64,000 nt of DNA from Burkholderia sp. BCC0322 (GTDB lineage: Bacteria; Pseudomonadota; Gammaproteobacteria; Burkholderiales; Burkholderiaceae), in NCBI RefSeq assembly GCF_902833045.1, contig NZ_CADFDU010000015.1:62001-126000 (forward strand), in the 5' to 3' direction. The notes beneath the pieces were generated by a model. It was not told where the DNA came from. It worked only from the letters and a program-made list of their open reading frames with translations, and did no database searches. A program made the translations under genes and the position numbers. Every line of letters starts with the position of its first letter. The stretch's first letter is position 1. Positions 38,059-48,004 of this stretch are shown in pieces.

Positions 38059-39669
38059 TCAGTGCGCGGCCGCGTTGTAGAAGGTCACGAGGTCGGCTTT
38101 CTCCTGCGGACGCGACGTATCGTCGAGATAGACCATGTGTCCGCCCTGATAGTCCTTGATCGTCAGGTTCGGTTGCGTCCCGAGCCGCGCGAGGTCGAGC
38201 TCGGTCTGGTAGAACGGCGTCGCGATGTCGTGATACCCGTTCAGCGACAGCACCTTCAGTTGCGGATTCAGCGTCAGCGCCGCGGCCAGATCGGGGATCG
38301 TGTCGGGCATCGCGAGGCCGTCGTGCGTCCAGTCCCACGTGTTGATCGCATTGCTGCTCAACGAATACGCCGACTGCGCGGTGTACTTCAGCTCGTTCGG
38401 CAGATAGCTGCCGATCGTGTCGGTGAACGGCTTCGTGATGAACGAGCTCGACGGATCGCCGTCCGCCGCGAGCGGGCTCGACACGGGCACGTTCACGCGC
38501 GCGTCGTAGCGGCCGATCAGCGTGCCCGGGATCAGCGACAGCTGGAAGCTGTTGTCGAAGAAGGTCGGGATCACGTTGAAGTTCGCATTCCACAGCGACT
38601 GCTTCACGCCGGTCGAATTCGCCATCGTCGTGACGAGGGTCGGCGGCGGCGGCGTATGGCTCGCCAGGTACGCGTTCACGGCGGGCGCGTAGCTGCCGGC
38701 CGTCAGCAGGCGCATCTGGTCCGCATACTGCGGCAGGCTCGACGGGTTCGGATTGTCGAGCTGGTAGTACGCGCCGACGGTGCCGTACGACGGCACGAAA
38801 CCCGCGCAACTCACCGGGCTCGAGCCGTTGTTCGAGTTGCCGATGTAGTCGCTCGCCATGTCGCAGTTCGTGTTGTAGTTCAGGATCGACGACTGCAGCA
38901 CGATGCCGTCGAGCTTCACGCCGGCCGTCTCGAGCAGGTTCGCGAGCACGTCGGTGCGCGGCGTGCCGTACGACTCGCCGAACAGGTATTTCGGCGAATC
39001 GTTGCGCTGGTTCACGGTCAGGTAGCGCATCACGAAATCGCGGAACGCACCGCCGTCCTGGTCGACGCCCCAGAACGTCTGGTTCGTGTTCGGCGCAATC
39101 GCTTCGGAGAAGCCGGTGCCGATCGCATCGACGAACACGAGGTCGGTCGTGTCGAGCAGGCTTTCCTGGTTGTCGACGAACGGGAACGTCGAGGTGTTCG
39201 CATTCGGGTCGCCCGTCTGGATCCGGCGCGGGCCGAACGAGCCGAGGTGCAGCCACACCGATGCGGAGCCGGGGCCGCCGTTGTACAGGAACGTGACGGG
39301 CCGCTTCGCCGCGGGCTGGTTGTCGGCCGTATAGGCGACATAGAAGAACGATGCTTCGGGCGCGCCGGTCTGCGGATTGCGCGCGACGAGGTGGCCGGCC
39401 GTGGCCGTGTAGCGGATCGTCTTGCCGTTCAGGGTGATCTGGTGATGCGTAACGGCGGCCTTTTCAACCGCGGCGGAGGCGTCGAGCGACGCGTTCGCGC
39501 TCGACGAATAACTGTTCGGATCGTTGTACGCCCTGTCCACCTGACTGGCGGGATCGGCTGAGCTGTCGGCGCTGGCAGCAGCGGACGATGTCACGTCGTC
39601 GTTGCAGGCCGTCAGAATCAGCGAAGAAAACACCACTCCCAACAACAGCTTCGCTTTGCTCGCTGGCAT
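38059..39669 (-). CDS. Lipoprotein serine carboxypeptidase (peptidase family S10)
   Basis: 536 aa. The signal MPASKAKLLLGVVFSSLILTAC ends in a lipobox with the modified Cys at residue 22, so it is anchored in the cell envelope. A Ser/Ala/Asp-rich linker of about 70 residues follows. The alpha/beta hydrolase domain carries oxyanion-type LYNGGPGSASVWLHLGSFGP, the catalytic Ser in LFGESYGTPR, Asp in LNGYHDIATP and His in YQGGHMVYLDD. These are the S10 hallmarks. It removes C-terminal residues from peptides, with unknown substrates. The long open frame upstream of 39669 lacks signal features. Confidence 0.9.
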   Translation of the reverse strand: MPASKAKLLLGVVFSSLILTACNDDVTSSAAASADSSADPASQVDRAYNDPNSYSSSANASLDASAAVEKAAVTHHQITLNGKTIRYTATAGHLVARNPQTGAPEASFFYVAYTADNQPAAKRPVTFLYNGGPGSASVWLHLGSFGPRRIQTGDPNANTSTFPFVDNQESLLDTTDLVFVDAIGTGFSEAIAPNTNQTFWGVDQDGGAFRDFVMRYLTVNQRNDSPKYLFGESYGTPRTDVLANLLETAGVKLDGIVLQSSILNYNTNCDMASDYIGNSNNGSSPVSCAGFVPSYGTVGAYYQLDNPNPSSLPQYADQMRLLTAGSYAPAVNAYLASHTPPPPTLVTTMANSTGVKQSLWNANFNVIPTFFDNSFQLSLIPGTLIGRYDARVNVPVSSPLAADGDPSSSFITKPFTDTIGSYLPNELKYTAQSAYSLSSNAINTWDWTHDGLAMPDTIPDLAAALTLNPQLKVLSLNGYHDIATPFYQTELDLARLGTQPNLTIKDYQGGHMVYLDDTSRPQEKADLVTFYNAAAH

Positions 39670-40106
39670 CGTTGCTTTCCTTCTCTCGGATGTTTTTTGT
39701 GTCGAGCAGCCGGATAAGCCGCCCCCCGCCTCGATTGCGGCCGATGAGCCGAGGCGCTGGCCAATATACGCGAGCCCGTCAGCTTTGAAAAATTTTGAAA
39801 TATTTGGCTGGCGGCCGGTGCATCGCACACCTTTCAGGAATGCTTCGGTTCGCGAAACGTTGCATTTCACGTGCCTTTCAGCCGCTTTCGCGTTTAGCCG
39901 GAAAGACTAAAAATCCCCGAATTTCGTGCCATACCGGCCAACAAAGTCGCATGGCGCGCGGCATTGCTCAGTAAAACGAAATAGACGAATTCGTCTAAAG
40001 GATGTGGCCCGAAATGCGCGCGACACGAATGCGCTGCAGCGCACAAACGACTCACGAGCGGCGCACGGTTGGCGAAACGGTCAATGCAACGGCGCAAGCG
40101 CGCCGT
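39670..40106. promoter_or_regulatory. Gene-free region with a perfect 16-bp palindrome
   Basis: 437 bases between the divergently outward ends of the S10 peptidase gene (starting at 39669) and mtgA (ending at 40107). The stretch near 39780-39810 is unusually AT-rich and probably holds the peptidase promoter. At 39982-39997 is a perfect palindrome, TAGACGAATTCGTCTA, of the size of a dimeric repressor site. It is about 310 bases from the peptidase start and not adjacent to another start codon. I found no convincing gene; short frames here have no ribosome-binding sites. Confidence 0.4.
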
Positions 40107-40844
40107 TCACTCCGATTGCGGCAGCTCGGCCGCACCCATCCGGCGGGCAATGACTGCCGCACGCTGCGCCTGGTAGGCCGAGCCGCGGTGCGCGTCGAAC
40201 CAGCGCGGCTTCGGCAGCATCACCGCGAGACGCGCCGATTGCCACGCGCCGAGCCGGCTGGCGGGAATCCTGTAGTAATAGCGTGCGGCTGCCTCGGCGC
40301 CGTACACGCCGCGTCCCCACTCGACGGAATTCAGGTAGATCTCGAAGATCCGCTCCTTGTCGAGCACCGTTTCGAGCATCCACGTGATGATGAGCTCCTG
40401 CCCCTTGCGGATGTAGCTCTTCTCGCGCGACAGGAACAGGTTGCGCGCGAGCTGCTGCGTGATCGTCGAGCCGCCCGCGACGATCCGGCCGCGCGCCTTG
40501 TTCTTCTCCCACGCCTGCAGGATCGCGTCGACGTCGTAGCCGTTGTTGGTCGCGAAGGTCGAATCTTCCGACGCGATCAACGCGCGCTTCAGGTTGCGCG
40601 AGATCTGGTCGTACGGCACCCATTGATGCTGAATCTGCGCGGGCGGCTTGTCGCGCGACAGCCACCACGCGTCGGTACGCATGAACGCGGTCGAGCCCGG
40701 GTTCACGAACGACCACAACGCGATCTGCACGAGATAGAACAGTTGCGTCGCGAACCACGCGCCCGCGAACACCGAGCCTGCATAGACGATCCAGCGGGCC
40801 GGGCTCACCGTCCGCGTGGGCTGCGTGCCGCTCACCGCCACCAC
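40107..40844 (-). CDS. mtgA: Monofunctional biosynthetic peptidoglycan transglycosylase
   Basis: Polymerises lipid II glycan chains without a transpeptidase domain (GT51 family). About 245 aa from the GTG at 40844, chosen because GGAG lies eight bases upstream and it follows the aroE stop by 14 bases. Other GTG codons at 40841 and 40835 are possible. One N-terminal membrane helix is seen ([22 protein letters not shown]). Motifs are the catalytic Glu in [34 protein letters not shown], and [19 protein letters not shown]. Confidence 0.95.
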   Translation of the reverse strand: MVAVSGTQPTRTVSPARWIVYAGSVFAGAWFATQLFYLVQIALWSFVNPGSTAFMRTDAWWLSRDKPPAQIQHQWVPYDQISRNLKRALIASEDSTFATNNGYDVDAILQAWEKNKARGRIVAGGSTITQQLARNLFLSREKSYIRKGQELIITWMLETVLDKERIFEIYLNSVEWGRGVYGAEAAARYYYRIPASRLGAWQSARLAVMLPKPRWFDAHRGSAYQAQRAAVIARRMGAAELPQSE

Positions 40845-40858
40845 GTGCCGCGCTCCGT

Positions 40859-41725
40859 TCAGCTCGCCGCGAGCGCCTGGCGCAGCGCGGCCAGCACCGG
40901 TGCGCCGTCCGGCCGCACACCGCGCCAGATGAAGAACGATTCGGCCGCCTGCTCGACGAGCATCCCGAGGCCGTCGGCCGTGCGCGCGCCGAGCGACGCC
41001 GCATGCTGCATGAACACCGTCGGCTGCGCGCCGTACATCATGTCGTACGCAAGCGTGCCCGCGCCGAACGCGGCCGCGTCGCACTCCGGCAGCGCGGCAT
41101 CGAGGCTGCCGGCCGTCGCGTTGATCACCACGTCGTACGGCTCCGCGCGCACGACATCGGGACCGCCACCCGCGAGCGTGCAGCCCGCATCGTGCGCGGC
41201 CTGCATGAACTGCCCGACGAGTGCCTCGGCCTTGCTCGCGGTACGGTTCACGATCGTGATCGACAGCGGCGCGCGGTCGAGCAGCGGCAGCACGACGCCG
41301 CGCGCCGCGCCGCCCGCACCGAGCAGCAGAATGCGCGCGCCCGCCAGCGACACGCCGAGATTCGCTTCGATGTCGCGCACGAGGCCGACACCGTCGGTGT
41401 TGTCGCCGTGGATGCGGCCGTCGGCGTCGAAGCGCAGCGTGTTCACGGCACCCGCCGCCGCCGCGCGCGGCGACAGCGTGTCGGCGAGCGCATGCGCTTC
41501 GAGCTTGAACGGCACCGTCACGTTCGCGCCGCGCCCGCCTTCGGCGACGAACGCGCGCACGGCCGCGTCGAAACCGTCGACCGGCGCGAGCCGGTGTGTA
41601 TATTCGACCGGCTCGCCCGTCTGCGCGGCGAATTGCGCGTGGATGAACGGCGACTTGCTGTGCGCCACCGGGTTGCCGAACACGACATAGCGGTCGGCGC
41701 CGCTCGTCGACGCAGCCGCGGTCAT
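40859..41725 (-). CDS. aroE: Shikimate dehydrogenase
   Basis: NADP-dependent reduction of 3-dehydroshikimate in aromatic amino acid synthesis. 288 aa. Substrate site [15 protein letters not shown], catalytic Lys in [11 protein letters not shown], and [24 protein letters not shown] and [12 protein letters not shown] for NADP. Its ATG overlaps the upstream ribonuclease stop (ATGA), indicating translational coupling, and mtgA follows 14 bases later. Confidence 0.97.
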   Translation of the reverse strand: MTAAASTSGADRYVVFGNPVAHSKSPFIHAQFAAQTGEPVEYTHRLAPVDGFDAAVRAFVAEGGRGANVTVPFKLEAHALADTLSPRAAAAGAVNTLRFDADGRIHGDNTDGVGLVRDIEANLGVSLAGARILLLGAGGAARGVVLPLLDRAPLSITIVNRTASKAEALVGQFMQAAHDAGCTLAGGGPDVVRAEPYDVVINATAGSLDAALPECDAAAFGAGTLAYDMMYGAQPTVFMQHAASLGARTADGLGMLVEQAAESFFIWRGVRPDGAPVLAALRQALAAS

Positions 41726-43809
41726 GATGCGCGCCCCTCTTCGCCGGCGTTGCCGTTCGCGGCTTCGCCACCTTCCCCGTCAGCCGCGCCGTCCGCTTCG
41801 GCCATCGCTTCGGCCTCGGCTTCGGCCGTCGCGTCTTCGGCGTCGATCAGCGTGTCGTCGCCGCCTTCGGCGTCCTCCTCTTCCTCGGCCGCGTCGCCGC
41901 TCGTCACGGCCGGCGCGTCGAGCACCTTCACCAACCGCACCGATGCCTCGATCGTCAGCTCGTCGAGCGACATCACGTCGAGCAGCACGCGCGTGCCGCG
42001 CGCATGCACGCCGAGCCCCGGCACGTGCAGCAGCAGCGGAATTTCCTCGAGACGCACGAGATCGCCCTTCACGACGCTCGCGACGACCTGCTTTTTCTGC
42101 TCCTGCGCAAGCCAGCGCAGGCACCAGAAATACTCCATCCGGCGCTGGTAGTCGGCATAGGCCGTGTAGGTGTCGTCGAAGCCCTGCACGACCGCATAAA
42201 GATCGGCGTCCTTCGGCTTGAACGGTGCGGCGAGCTTCGCGGTGACACCATGCTGCACGCACGCGAGCAGTTGCCACTGGTTCACGAGGTCGACGTAACG
42301 GCGCAGCGGCGACGTGCTCCACGCGTACTGCGCCACGCCGAGGCCTTCGTGCGGCGCGGCCGTCGTCTGCATCCGCGTGCGCTTCGGGCCCGGCGCGCCG
42401 AAGCCGCGCTGCGAGCGGTAGATGCCCGGCACCGTGTGGTCGTGCAGGAACGCCCCCCAGGTCGAGTTCGCGAGGATCGCGAGCTCCGACACGATCAGGT
42501 CGAGCGGCGACCCGCGGCGGCGCGGCGTAATCGACACGTGCTCGCCGTCGACGTAGAAGTTGTAGTCGGTGTTGCGCTGCACCTCGCGCTTCAGGCCGTA
42601 GCCCGCGCGCGCGACCTGGCGCTTCTCGAACAGCGCCTGCGCAAGCGGCCACAGCACGGCGATGTCGTCCTTGTGCGGATAGTCGCCGGTGCCGGCCGCG
42701 AGCGTCTCTTCGTTGACGAGCTCGTCGAGGTGGTTGTGCCGCAGGTTGCTCTTCACGAACACGAGCTCGGCACGCGTCTCGTTCGCGACGATCTCCTGGG
42801 TTTCGCGGTTGACGATGATGTACAGCGACAGCGCCGGGCGGTAGTCGCCTTCCTTCAGCGTGAACACGTCGACGACGTCATCCGGCAGCATCGTGATCTT
42901 GTCGCCCGGCATGTAGACGGTCGACAGGCGCGTGCGCGCGATCGCGTCGACCGCGTCGCCGCGCACGATGCCGAGCGCCGGCGCCGCGATGTGCACGCCG
43001 ATCCGCACACGGCCGTCGGCCAGGTGCTCGACCGAGAACGCGTCGTCGATTTCGGTCGTCGTGATGTCGTCGATCGAGAACGCCTGGACGTCCGCGCGCG
43101 GCAGGTCGTCCGGCAGCGCGCCGACCGTGACGGCCGGGAAACCGGTGCCGTGCGGGAAGAACTCCGCGAGGAAGCGCGCCTCATGCAGCGCACGCGGCGA
43201 CGCGATGCCGCCGCAGTCGAGCATCAGCCGCGCCGGCGACACGCCGAGCGCACCGGCCGCCGCTTCCATCGCCTTGTATTCGATCGCGTTCTTGTCCGGC
43301 CGCGTCAGCAGCCCGAGCACCTTGCCCACGAACGCGTCCGGCAACTTGCCGGCCTTCAGTTCCTCTTCATACTGCACCTGGACGAGCGCCTGCTGGCGCT
43401 TGCGCTCGAGCGACGCGAGCGCCATCTTGAGCTGGTCTTCCGGCGCGCGCTGGTACTGGCCGCGCCCCTTGCGGCGGAAGTAGACGGGCGAGCCGTGCAG
43501 TCGCAACACCAGCGCCGCACGCTCGACCGGGCCGTACGTCGCGCCGAAGTATTCCGCGGCCAGCGCCGTGTACGCGAACTCGTCGGCCGGCGCGCATTCC
43601 CACAGGAAATCCAGATCGATCTGCTGCGCGGCCGTGTCGGCCTCCTGCATCAGTTCGCTTGCGGCCGGCTTGTCGAATTCGATCAGCACGTCTTTCGCGC
43701 GCACTTTCGCACGCCGCCCGCCGGGCAACTCGACCTGAAACGCGTCGCCCTGGCGCGACAGCACGCTGCCCGCCTTGAAACTGCCCGATTCCTCGAAGAA
43801 AACGTTCAC
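41722..43809 (-). CDS. RNase II/RNB-family exoribonuclease with an acidic low-complexity tail
   Basis: Predicted 3'-5' exoribonuclease acting in RNA turnover. 695 aa. The N-terminal part has weak similarity to nucleic-acid-binding domains. The RNB catalytic domain runs from about residue 245, with [17 protein letters not shown] providing catalytic Asp residues and [12 protein letters not shown]. The late signature is [21 protein letters not shown]. The last 55 residues are almost entirely Glu, Asp, Ala and Gly, an unstructured acidic tail. It overlaps aroE. It lacks an obvious C-terminal S1 signature, so it is RNase II-like and not RNase R. Confidence 0.88.
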   Translation of the reverse strand: MNVFFEESGSFKAGSVLSRQGDAFQVELPGGRRAKVRAKDVLIEFDKPAASELMQEADTAAQQIDLDFLWECAPADEFAYTALAAEYFGATYGPVERAALVLRLHGSPVYFRRKGRGQYQRAPEDQLKMALASLERKRQQALVQVQYEEELKAGKLPDAFVGKVLGLLTRPDKNAIEYKAMEAAAGALGVSPARLMLDCGGIASPRALHEARFLAEFFPHGTGFPAVTVGALPDDLPRADVQAFSIDDITTTEIDDAFSVEHLADGRVRIGVHIAAPALGIVRGDAVDAIARTRLSTVYMPGDKITMLPDDVVDVFTLKEGDYRPALSLYIIVNRETQEIVANETRAELVFVKSNLRHNHLDELVNEETLAAGTGDYPHKDDIAVLWPLAQALFEKRQVARAGYGLKREVQRNTDYNFYVDGEHVSITPRRRGSPLDLIVSELAILANSTWGAFLHDHTVPGIYRSQRGFGAPGPKRTRMQTTAAPHEGLGVAQYAWSTSPLRRYVDLVNQWQLLACVQHGVTAKLAAPFKPKDADLYAVVQGFDDTYTAYADYQRRMEYFWCLRWLAQEQKKQVVASVVKGDLVRLEEIPLLLHVPGLGVHARGTRVLLDVMSLDELTIEASVRLVKVLDAPAVTSGDAAEEEEDAEGGDDTLIDAEDATAEAEAEAMAEADGAADGEGGEAANGNAGEEGRAS

Positions 43810-43889
43810 TCAGTACTCTCGTTCAGACTGCCGGGCGCCGCGTCGGCGGCGCCGCATGATGATGGGAATTCGATCGGCACATGGCCGGT

Positions 43890-44459
43890 TTAAGACGTCT
43901 TTCCGTCGCAAAACGCGAGAACGTCGTCGACATAGTCGGCAAACTCGCTGATTCCGTGATCGCTGCCTTCGATCACGCGCGTTTTCGCGCCCGGGTAATG
44001 CGCGAGCATCTCGCGGTAATCGAGCACTTCGTCACCGGTCGCCGCGAACAGATAGTAGCGTTCGGCACGCGTGATCGCCGGCACGCGCAGCGCATCGAGT
44101 TCATGCAGGTGGCGGCGCTCGACGACGATCGTGCCGCCGCCGTGGTACAGCGGCTGTTCACCGAGATGCTGCTCGAGGTCGCGCTGCGGCACGATGGCCG
44201 GATTCAGCAGTACGGCCTTCCAGCCGTGCTTTTCGGCCAGCCACGTGGCGTAATAGCCGCCGAGCGAGCTGCCGATGACGGTCACGTCGCGCGCGCCGGC
44301 CACCTGCGCTTCCGCGACCGCGATCGCCTCGAGCGGCGACACCGACAGCGACGGGCATCGCCACTCTTCGGTGCGGCCGAGTTCGGCCATGCGCGCTGCG
44401 AGCTGGCGCGACTTCTGCGATTCCGGTGACGACCGGAAGCCGTGCAGATACAGGATCAC
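43890..44459 (-). CDS. YqiA/YcfP-type alpha/beta hydrolase
   Basis: Small esterase of the UPF0227 group. 189 aa from MILYLHGFRSSPESQKSRQL. The nucleophile elbow is VIGSSLGGYYATWLAEKHG. Acid and His candidates are TGDEVLDYREML and EGSDHGISEF. It begins at an ATGA overlap with mpl, so it is translated together with the murein ligase. The next gene downstream, the RNase II-like gene, is 80 bases away. Function is unknown beyond esterase activity of homologues. Confidence 0.88.
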   Translation of the reverse strand: MILYLHGFRSSPESQKSRQLAARMAELGRTEEWRCPSLSVSPLEAIAVAEAQVAGARDVTVIGSSLGGYYATWLAEKHGWKAVLLNPAIVPQRDLEQHLGEQPLYHGGGTIVVERRHLHELDALRVPAITRAERYYLFAATGDEVLDYREMLAHYPGAKTRVIEGSDHGISEFADYVDDVLAFCDGKTS

Positions 44460-45841
44460 GTGCGACTCCCGAGCGCATCGAGCAGCTTCTGGTGCACGCC
44501 GCCGAAGCCGCCGTTGCTCATCACGAGCACGTGGTCGCCCGGACGCGCAGCCTCGACGACAGCCTTCACCAGCAGGTGCAGATCGTCGAACGCGCGTGCT
44601 TTGTCGCCGAGCGGCGCGAGCGCCTCGCCGAGGTTCCAGCCGAGCGCGTCGCGCCCGGTCGGCGCGCCGTAGCCGAACACGAGATCGGCGTCGGCCAGGC
44701 TCGCCGGCAATTGCGACTTCATCACGCCGAGCTTCATCGTGTTCGAACGCGGCTCGAGCACCGCGAGGATGCGGGCATTCTGTCGGCCGATGCGGGCACG
44801 AAGGCCGGCGATCGTAGTTTCTATCGCGGTCGGATGGTGTGCGAAGTCGTCGTAGACGGTCACGCCGTCCACGCTGCCGCGCACTTCCATGCGGCGCTTC
44901 ACGTTACGGAACGAAGCGAGGGATTCGGCCGCCTGCGCGGGTGGCACGCCCACATGGCGCGCAGCCGCAATCGCCGCGAGCGCATTCATCCGGTTGTGAT
45001 CGCCCTGCACCTGCCACGCGACTTCGCCGACGCGTTCCGCGTGCGAATACACCGCGAAACGCTCGTCGACCGGCACGCCGTCCTCGGCCGGCAGCGCCTG
45101 CCAGCCGCCGTCGACGCCGAACCGCTCGACCTCGCTCCAGCAGCCTCGCGCCAGCACGCGCTCGAGCGCGTCCGAGCGGCCGTTCGTGACGATCCGGCCG
45201 ACACCGGGCACGGTACGCACGAGATGGTGGAATTGCGTCTCGATTGCCGCGAGATCCGGGAAGATGTCGGCATGATCGAATTCGAGATTGTTCAGCACCG
45301 CAGTGCGCGGCCGGTAGTGGACGAACTTCGAGCGCTTGTCGAAGAACGCCGTATCGTATTCGTCGGCCTCGATCACGAAGAAACTCGAATCGGTGAGCCG
45401 CGCCGACACGCCGAAGTTCAGCGGCACGCCGCCCATCAGGAAGCCCGGATTCAGGCCCGAGTCCTCCAGCAGCCACGCGAGCATCGACGACGTGGTCGTC
45501 TTGCCGTGCGTGCCCGCGACCGCGAGCACCCATTTGCCGGCCAGCACGTGCTCGCCGAGCCACTGCGGGCCCGACACGTACGGCAGGCCGCGATCCAGGA
45601 TCGCCTCCATCAGCGGATTGCCGCGCGTGACGACGTTGCCGATCACGAACAGGTCCGGTTTCAGGTCGATCTGCTCGGCGCCGTAGCCCTCGATCAGCGT
45701 GATGCCCTGCGCCTCGAGCTGCGTGCTCATCGGCGGATAGACGCCCGCGTCGCAACCCGTCACCGTGTGGCCCGCCTCGCGCGCGAGTACGGCGAGACCG
45801 CCCATGAAGGTGCCGCAGATGCCAAGAATGTGGATGTGCAT
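44456..45841 (-). CDS. mpl: UDP-N-acetylmuramate:L-alanyl-gamma-D-glutamyl-meso-diaminopimelate ligase
   Basis: Murein peptide ligase that recycles cell-wall tripeptide by joining it to UDP-MurNAc. 461 aa from MHIHILGICGTFMGGLAVLAREAGH; this start matches the GxxGTxMG N-terminus of the family. ATP-binding AVAGTHGKTTTSSMLAWLLE, FFVIEADEYDTAFFDKRSKF and DDFAHHPTAIETTIAGLR confirm Mpl. The recycling role links it with ampD, found elsewhere in the window. It is divergent from the NTase-like gene, with 246 bases between the starts and no other gene there. Confidence 0.96.
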   Translation of the reverse strand: MHIHILGICGTFMGGLAVLAREAGHTVTGCDAGVYPPMSTQLEAQGITLIEGYGAEQIDLKPDLFVIGNVVTRGNPLMEAILDRGLPYVSGPQWLGEHVLAGKWVLAVAGTHGKTTTSSMLAWLLEDSGLNPGFLMGGVPLNFGVSARLTDSSFFVIEADEYDTAFFDKRSKFVHYRPRTAVLNNLEFDHADIFPDLAAIETQFHHLVRTVPGVGRIVTNGRSDALERVLARGCWSEVERFGVDGGWQALPAEDGVPVDERFAVYSHAERVGEVAWQVQGDHNRMNALAAIAAARHVGVPPAQAAESLASFRNVKRRMEVRGSVDGVTVYDDFAHHPTAIETTIAGLRARIGRQNARILAVLEPRSNTMKLGVMKSQLPASLADADLVFGYGAPTGRDALGWNLGEALAPLGDKARAFDDLHLLVKAVVEAARPGDHVLVMSNGGFGGVHQKLLDALGSRT

Positions 45842-46087
45842 AGATGAATGCTTTCGCGCCGCCGGGCGCCGTCGATTCGGAAAGGATGTGGGTGCGGCGC
45901 GCCGGACGAGCCATGCGGCCGGCGCCCGGCCAACGGCTTTTGCCGCGACACAAAGGACACTATTGTAACTGACGGCCTGCCGTGCCCGGCGGCCCGAACG
46001 CTGCGCGCGAACGGCGCCGGCACGCCGGTCGGCAGGCCGCCGCCCCCGCGCTCGGGCCCTGCGGCGATCGAGTATGATTGCCGGATC

Positions 46088-46732
46088 ATGTCTCGCAAAA
46101 CCCTTCTCGACCCGCGGCGCGTCCGCGAGGAAATCGCCCAGTCCGCCGCGCGCCTGATCGCGGAGGACGGTCTGGACTATGCCGGCGCGAAACGCAAGGC
46201 CGCCCGCCAGTTGCTGGGCGACACGCGTGTTGCCGGCGAATGGCTGCCGGATAACGACCAGATCGAGGAAGAACTGCGCGAGTACCTCGCCCTGTTCCAG
46301 AGCGACACGCAGCCGGACGAACTGCGCCGCCTGCGCGAAGTCGCGCTCGACTGGATGCGCCGGCTCGCCGAGTTCCATCCTTATGTGACGGGTGCCGTGC
46401 TGAACGGCACCGCGAACGCGCATTCGGATATTCATTTGCAGGCATTCACCGACAACCCGAAGGACGTCGCGATCTACCTGCTGAACCAGAATATCCAGTA
46501 CGAGGTATCCGAGACGCGGCACTTCGCGGGCCGCGCCGACGTCGAGACGCTCAGTTTCCTGTGGCGCCCGCGGCGCGACGTGGACGCGATCGGCATCCAC
46601 CTCGCGCTCTATGCGAGCGACGACCTGCGCGGCGCGGTCAAGGCCGACGCGCGCGGCCGGGTCGCCCGTGCGGATGCCGCGGCGCTGCGTGCGCTCGTCG
46701 AAGCAGGCAAGACCCCTTCCGAACCGGAATGA
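46088..46732 (+). CDS. Conserved protein with a degenerate nucleotidyltransferase-like motif
   Basis: 214 aa from MSRKTLLDPRRVREEIAQSA. The N-terminus is helical. The central segment GAVLNGTANAHSDIHLQAFTDN resembles the G-[GS]-x-A-x-x-x-SDIDL signature of nucleotidyltransferases, but the second catalytic Asp is His, so activity is doubtful. Next come DVAIYLLNQNIQYEVSETRHFAG and a C-terminal domain with LSFLWRPRRDVDAIGIHLALY. I do not recognise a characterised homologue. The thioredoxin-like gene begins 8 bases after its stop, so the two are cotranscribed. Confidence 0.8.
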   Translation: MSRKTLLDPRRVREEIAQSAARLIAEDGLDYAGAKRKAARQLLGDTRVAGEWLPDNDQIEEELREYLALFQSDTQPDELRRLREVALDWMRRLAEFHPYVTGAVLNGTANAHSDIHLQAFTDNPKDVAIYLLNQNIQYEVSETRHFAGRADVETLSFLWRPRRDVDAIGIHLALYASDDLRGAVKADARGRVARADAAALRALVEAGKTPSEPE

Positions 46733-46739
46733 TTCAACG

Positions 46740-47291
46740 ATGATGATGAAACGCATGTTGGCGCTCGCGGTGGTCGCGGCCGCCGCCGTTGCCGGCGGGC
46801 TCGCCGCCGGCCATTGGTTCCGCGGCACGGCCGATGACGGTGTCGCCGTCGCCGCGCCCGCCACGCACGGCAGCCCGGTCGAACAGCTGTGGGCGGCGTC
46901 GCTGACGGGCACCGACGGCAAGCCGGCCACACTGTCCGCCTTCAAGGGCCAGAAGGTCGTCGTCAATTTCTGGGCGTCGTGGTGCGGCCCGTGCGTCGAG
47001 GAGATGCCGGAGCTCGTCACACTGTCGCATCAATACAAGCAGAAGGGCATCCGTTTCATCGGGATCGGCGTCGATTCCGAACAGAACGTGAAGAACTTTC
47101 TGCAGAAGGTGAAGGTCGACTATCCGGTATTCATCAGCGGATATGCGGGCGCAGATCTGGCCCGTAATTTCGGAAATACCGCCGGCGCGCTGCCGTTTAC
47201 GGTCGTCATCGACGAAACCGGCAAGATTCGCGAGACAAAATTGGGACAAATCCAACCGGCCGAGCTGAAAAAGACGCTCGACGCACTGTAA
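46740..47291 (+). CDS. TlpA/ResA-like periplasmic thiol-disulfide protein
   Basis: Membrane-anchored thioredoxin-fold protein, 183 aa. The start is one of three tandem ATG codons at 46740-46748. An uncleaved or cleaved N-terminal signal anchor (MLALAVVAAAAVAGGLAAGHW) leads into the thioredoxin domain. The redox motif is FWASWCGPCVEEMPEL. The cis-Pro loop is GALPFTVVIDETG. TlpA-like proteins reduce periplasmic disulfides, often for cytochrome c or copper centre assembly; the partner is unknown. No cytochrome gene is next to it. Confidence 0.9.
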   Translation: MMMKRMLALAVVAAAAVAGGLAAGHWFRGTADDGVAVAAPATHGSPVEQLWAASLTGTDGKPATLSAFKGQKVVVNFWASWCGPCVEEMPELVTLSHQYKQKGIRFIGIGVDSEQNVKNFLQKVKVDYPVFISGYAGADLARNFGNTAGALPFTVVIDETGKIRETKLGQIQPAELKKTLDAL

Positions 47292-47485
47292 CCTGTCCGG
47301 ACGACGGCCCGCACGTTGGCGGCGATTTGCCCGTGGATCACCGCAATTTCGCGTGAATTCGCCGATACTTTGCGTGCGCACCGGTAATTCTTGCAGGTCG
47401 GGCGCGCTCGACCGTTCGGCAAAACTAGACAAATTTCTCTAAATAGCGCTAAAGTTCGCGCAATTCCGCAGAAATAGAAGCGACC

Positions 47486-47938
47486 ATGACACGATTGCTG
47501 GTGCTGCACGGCCCCAACCTGAACCTTCTCGGCACCCGGGAACCGGAGGTGTACGGCCGCGTCACGCTCGCACAGATCGATCAGGCGCTTGCCGCGCGTG
47601 CCCGGGAAGCCGGCGCCGAACTGTCGTCGTTCCAGAGCAACCATGAAGGCGCGCTGGTCGACCGCATCCAGGCCGCACGGGAGGAACAGACCGATTTCAT
47701 CCTGATCAATCCGGCCGCGTATACGCACACGAGCGTCGCGATCCGGGACGCGATCGCCGGCGTTGGCATCCCGTTCGTCGAGGTTCACTTGTCGAACGTG
47801 CATCGCCGCGAAGCGTTCAGGCACCACTCCTACTTTTCCGACCAGGCCGAAGGCGTGATCTGCGGGCTCGGCTGGAAAGGTTATCTGTACGCGCTCGAGT
47901 ACGCGCTGGACAAGCTGCAAGGCGCGTCGCGCGGCTGA
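47486..47938 (+). CDS. aroQ: 3-dehydroquinate dehydratase, type II
   Basis: Third step of the shikimate pathway. 150 aa, standard length. Type II landmarks are [21 protein letters not shown] (with the catalytic Tyr), [31 protein letters not shown] and [21 protein letters not shown]. It is preceded by 194 bases of relatively AT-rich spacer that probably contains its promoter, and followed 66 bases later by accB. The aroQ-accB-accC order is typical of proteobacteria. Confidence 0.97.
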   Translation: MTRLLVLHGPNLNLLGTREPEVYGRVTLAQIDQALAARAREAGAELSSFQSNHEGALVDRIQAAREEQTDFILINPAAYTHTSVAIRDAIAGVGIPFVEVHLSNVHRREAFRHHSYFSDQAEGVICGLGWKGYLYALEYALDKLQGASRG

Positions 47939-48004
47939 TTTCGCGATCTAGATTCAGCGCCGGCCCCTAACCGGCGCTTTCACGTATTGAAAGGGGAATT
48001 CCCG

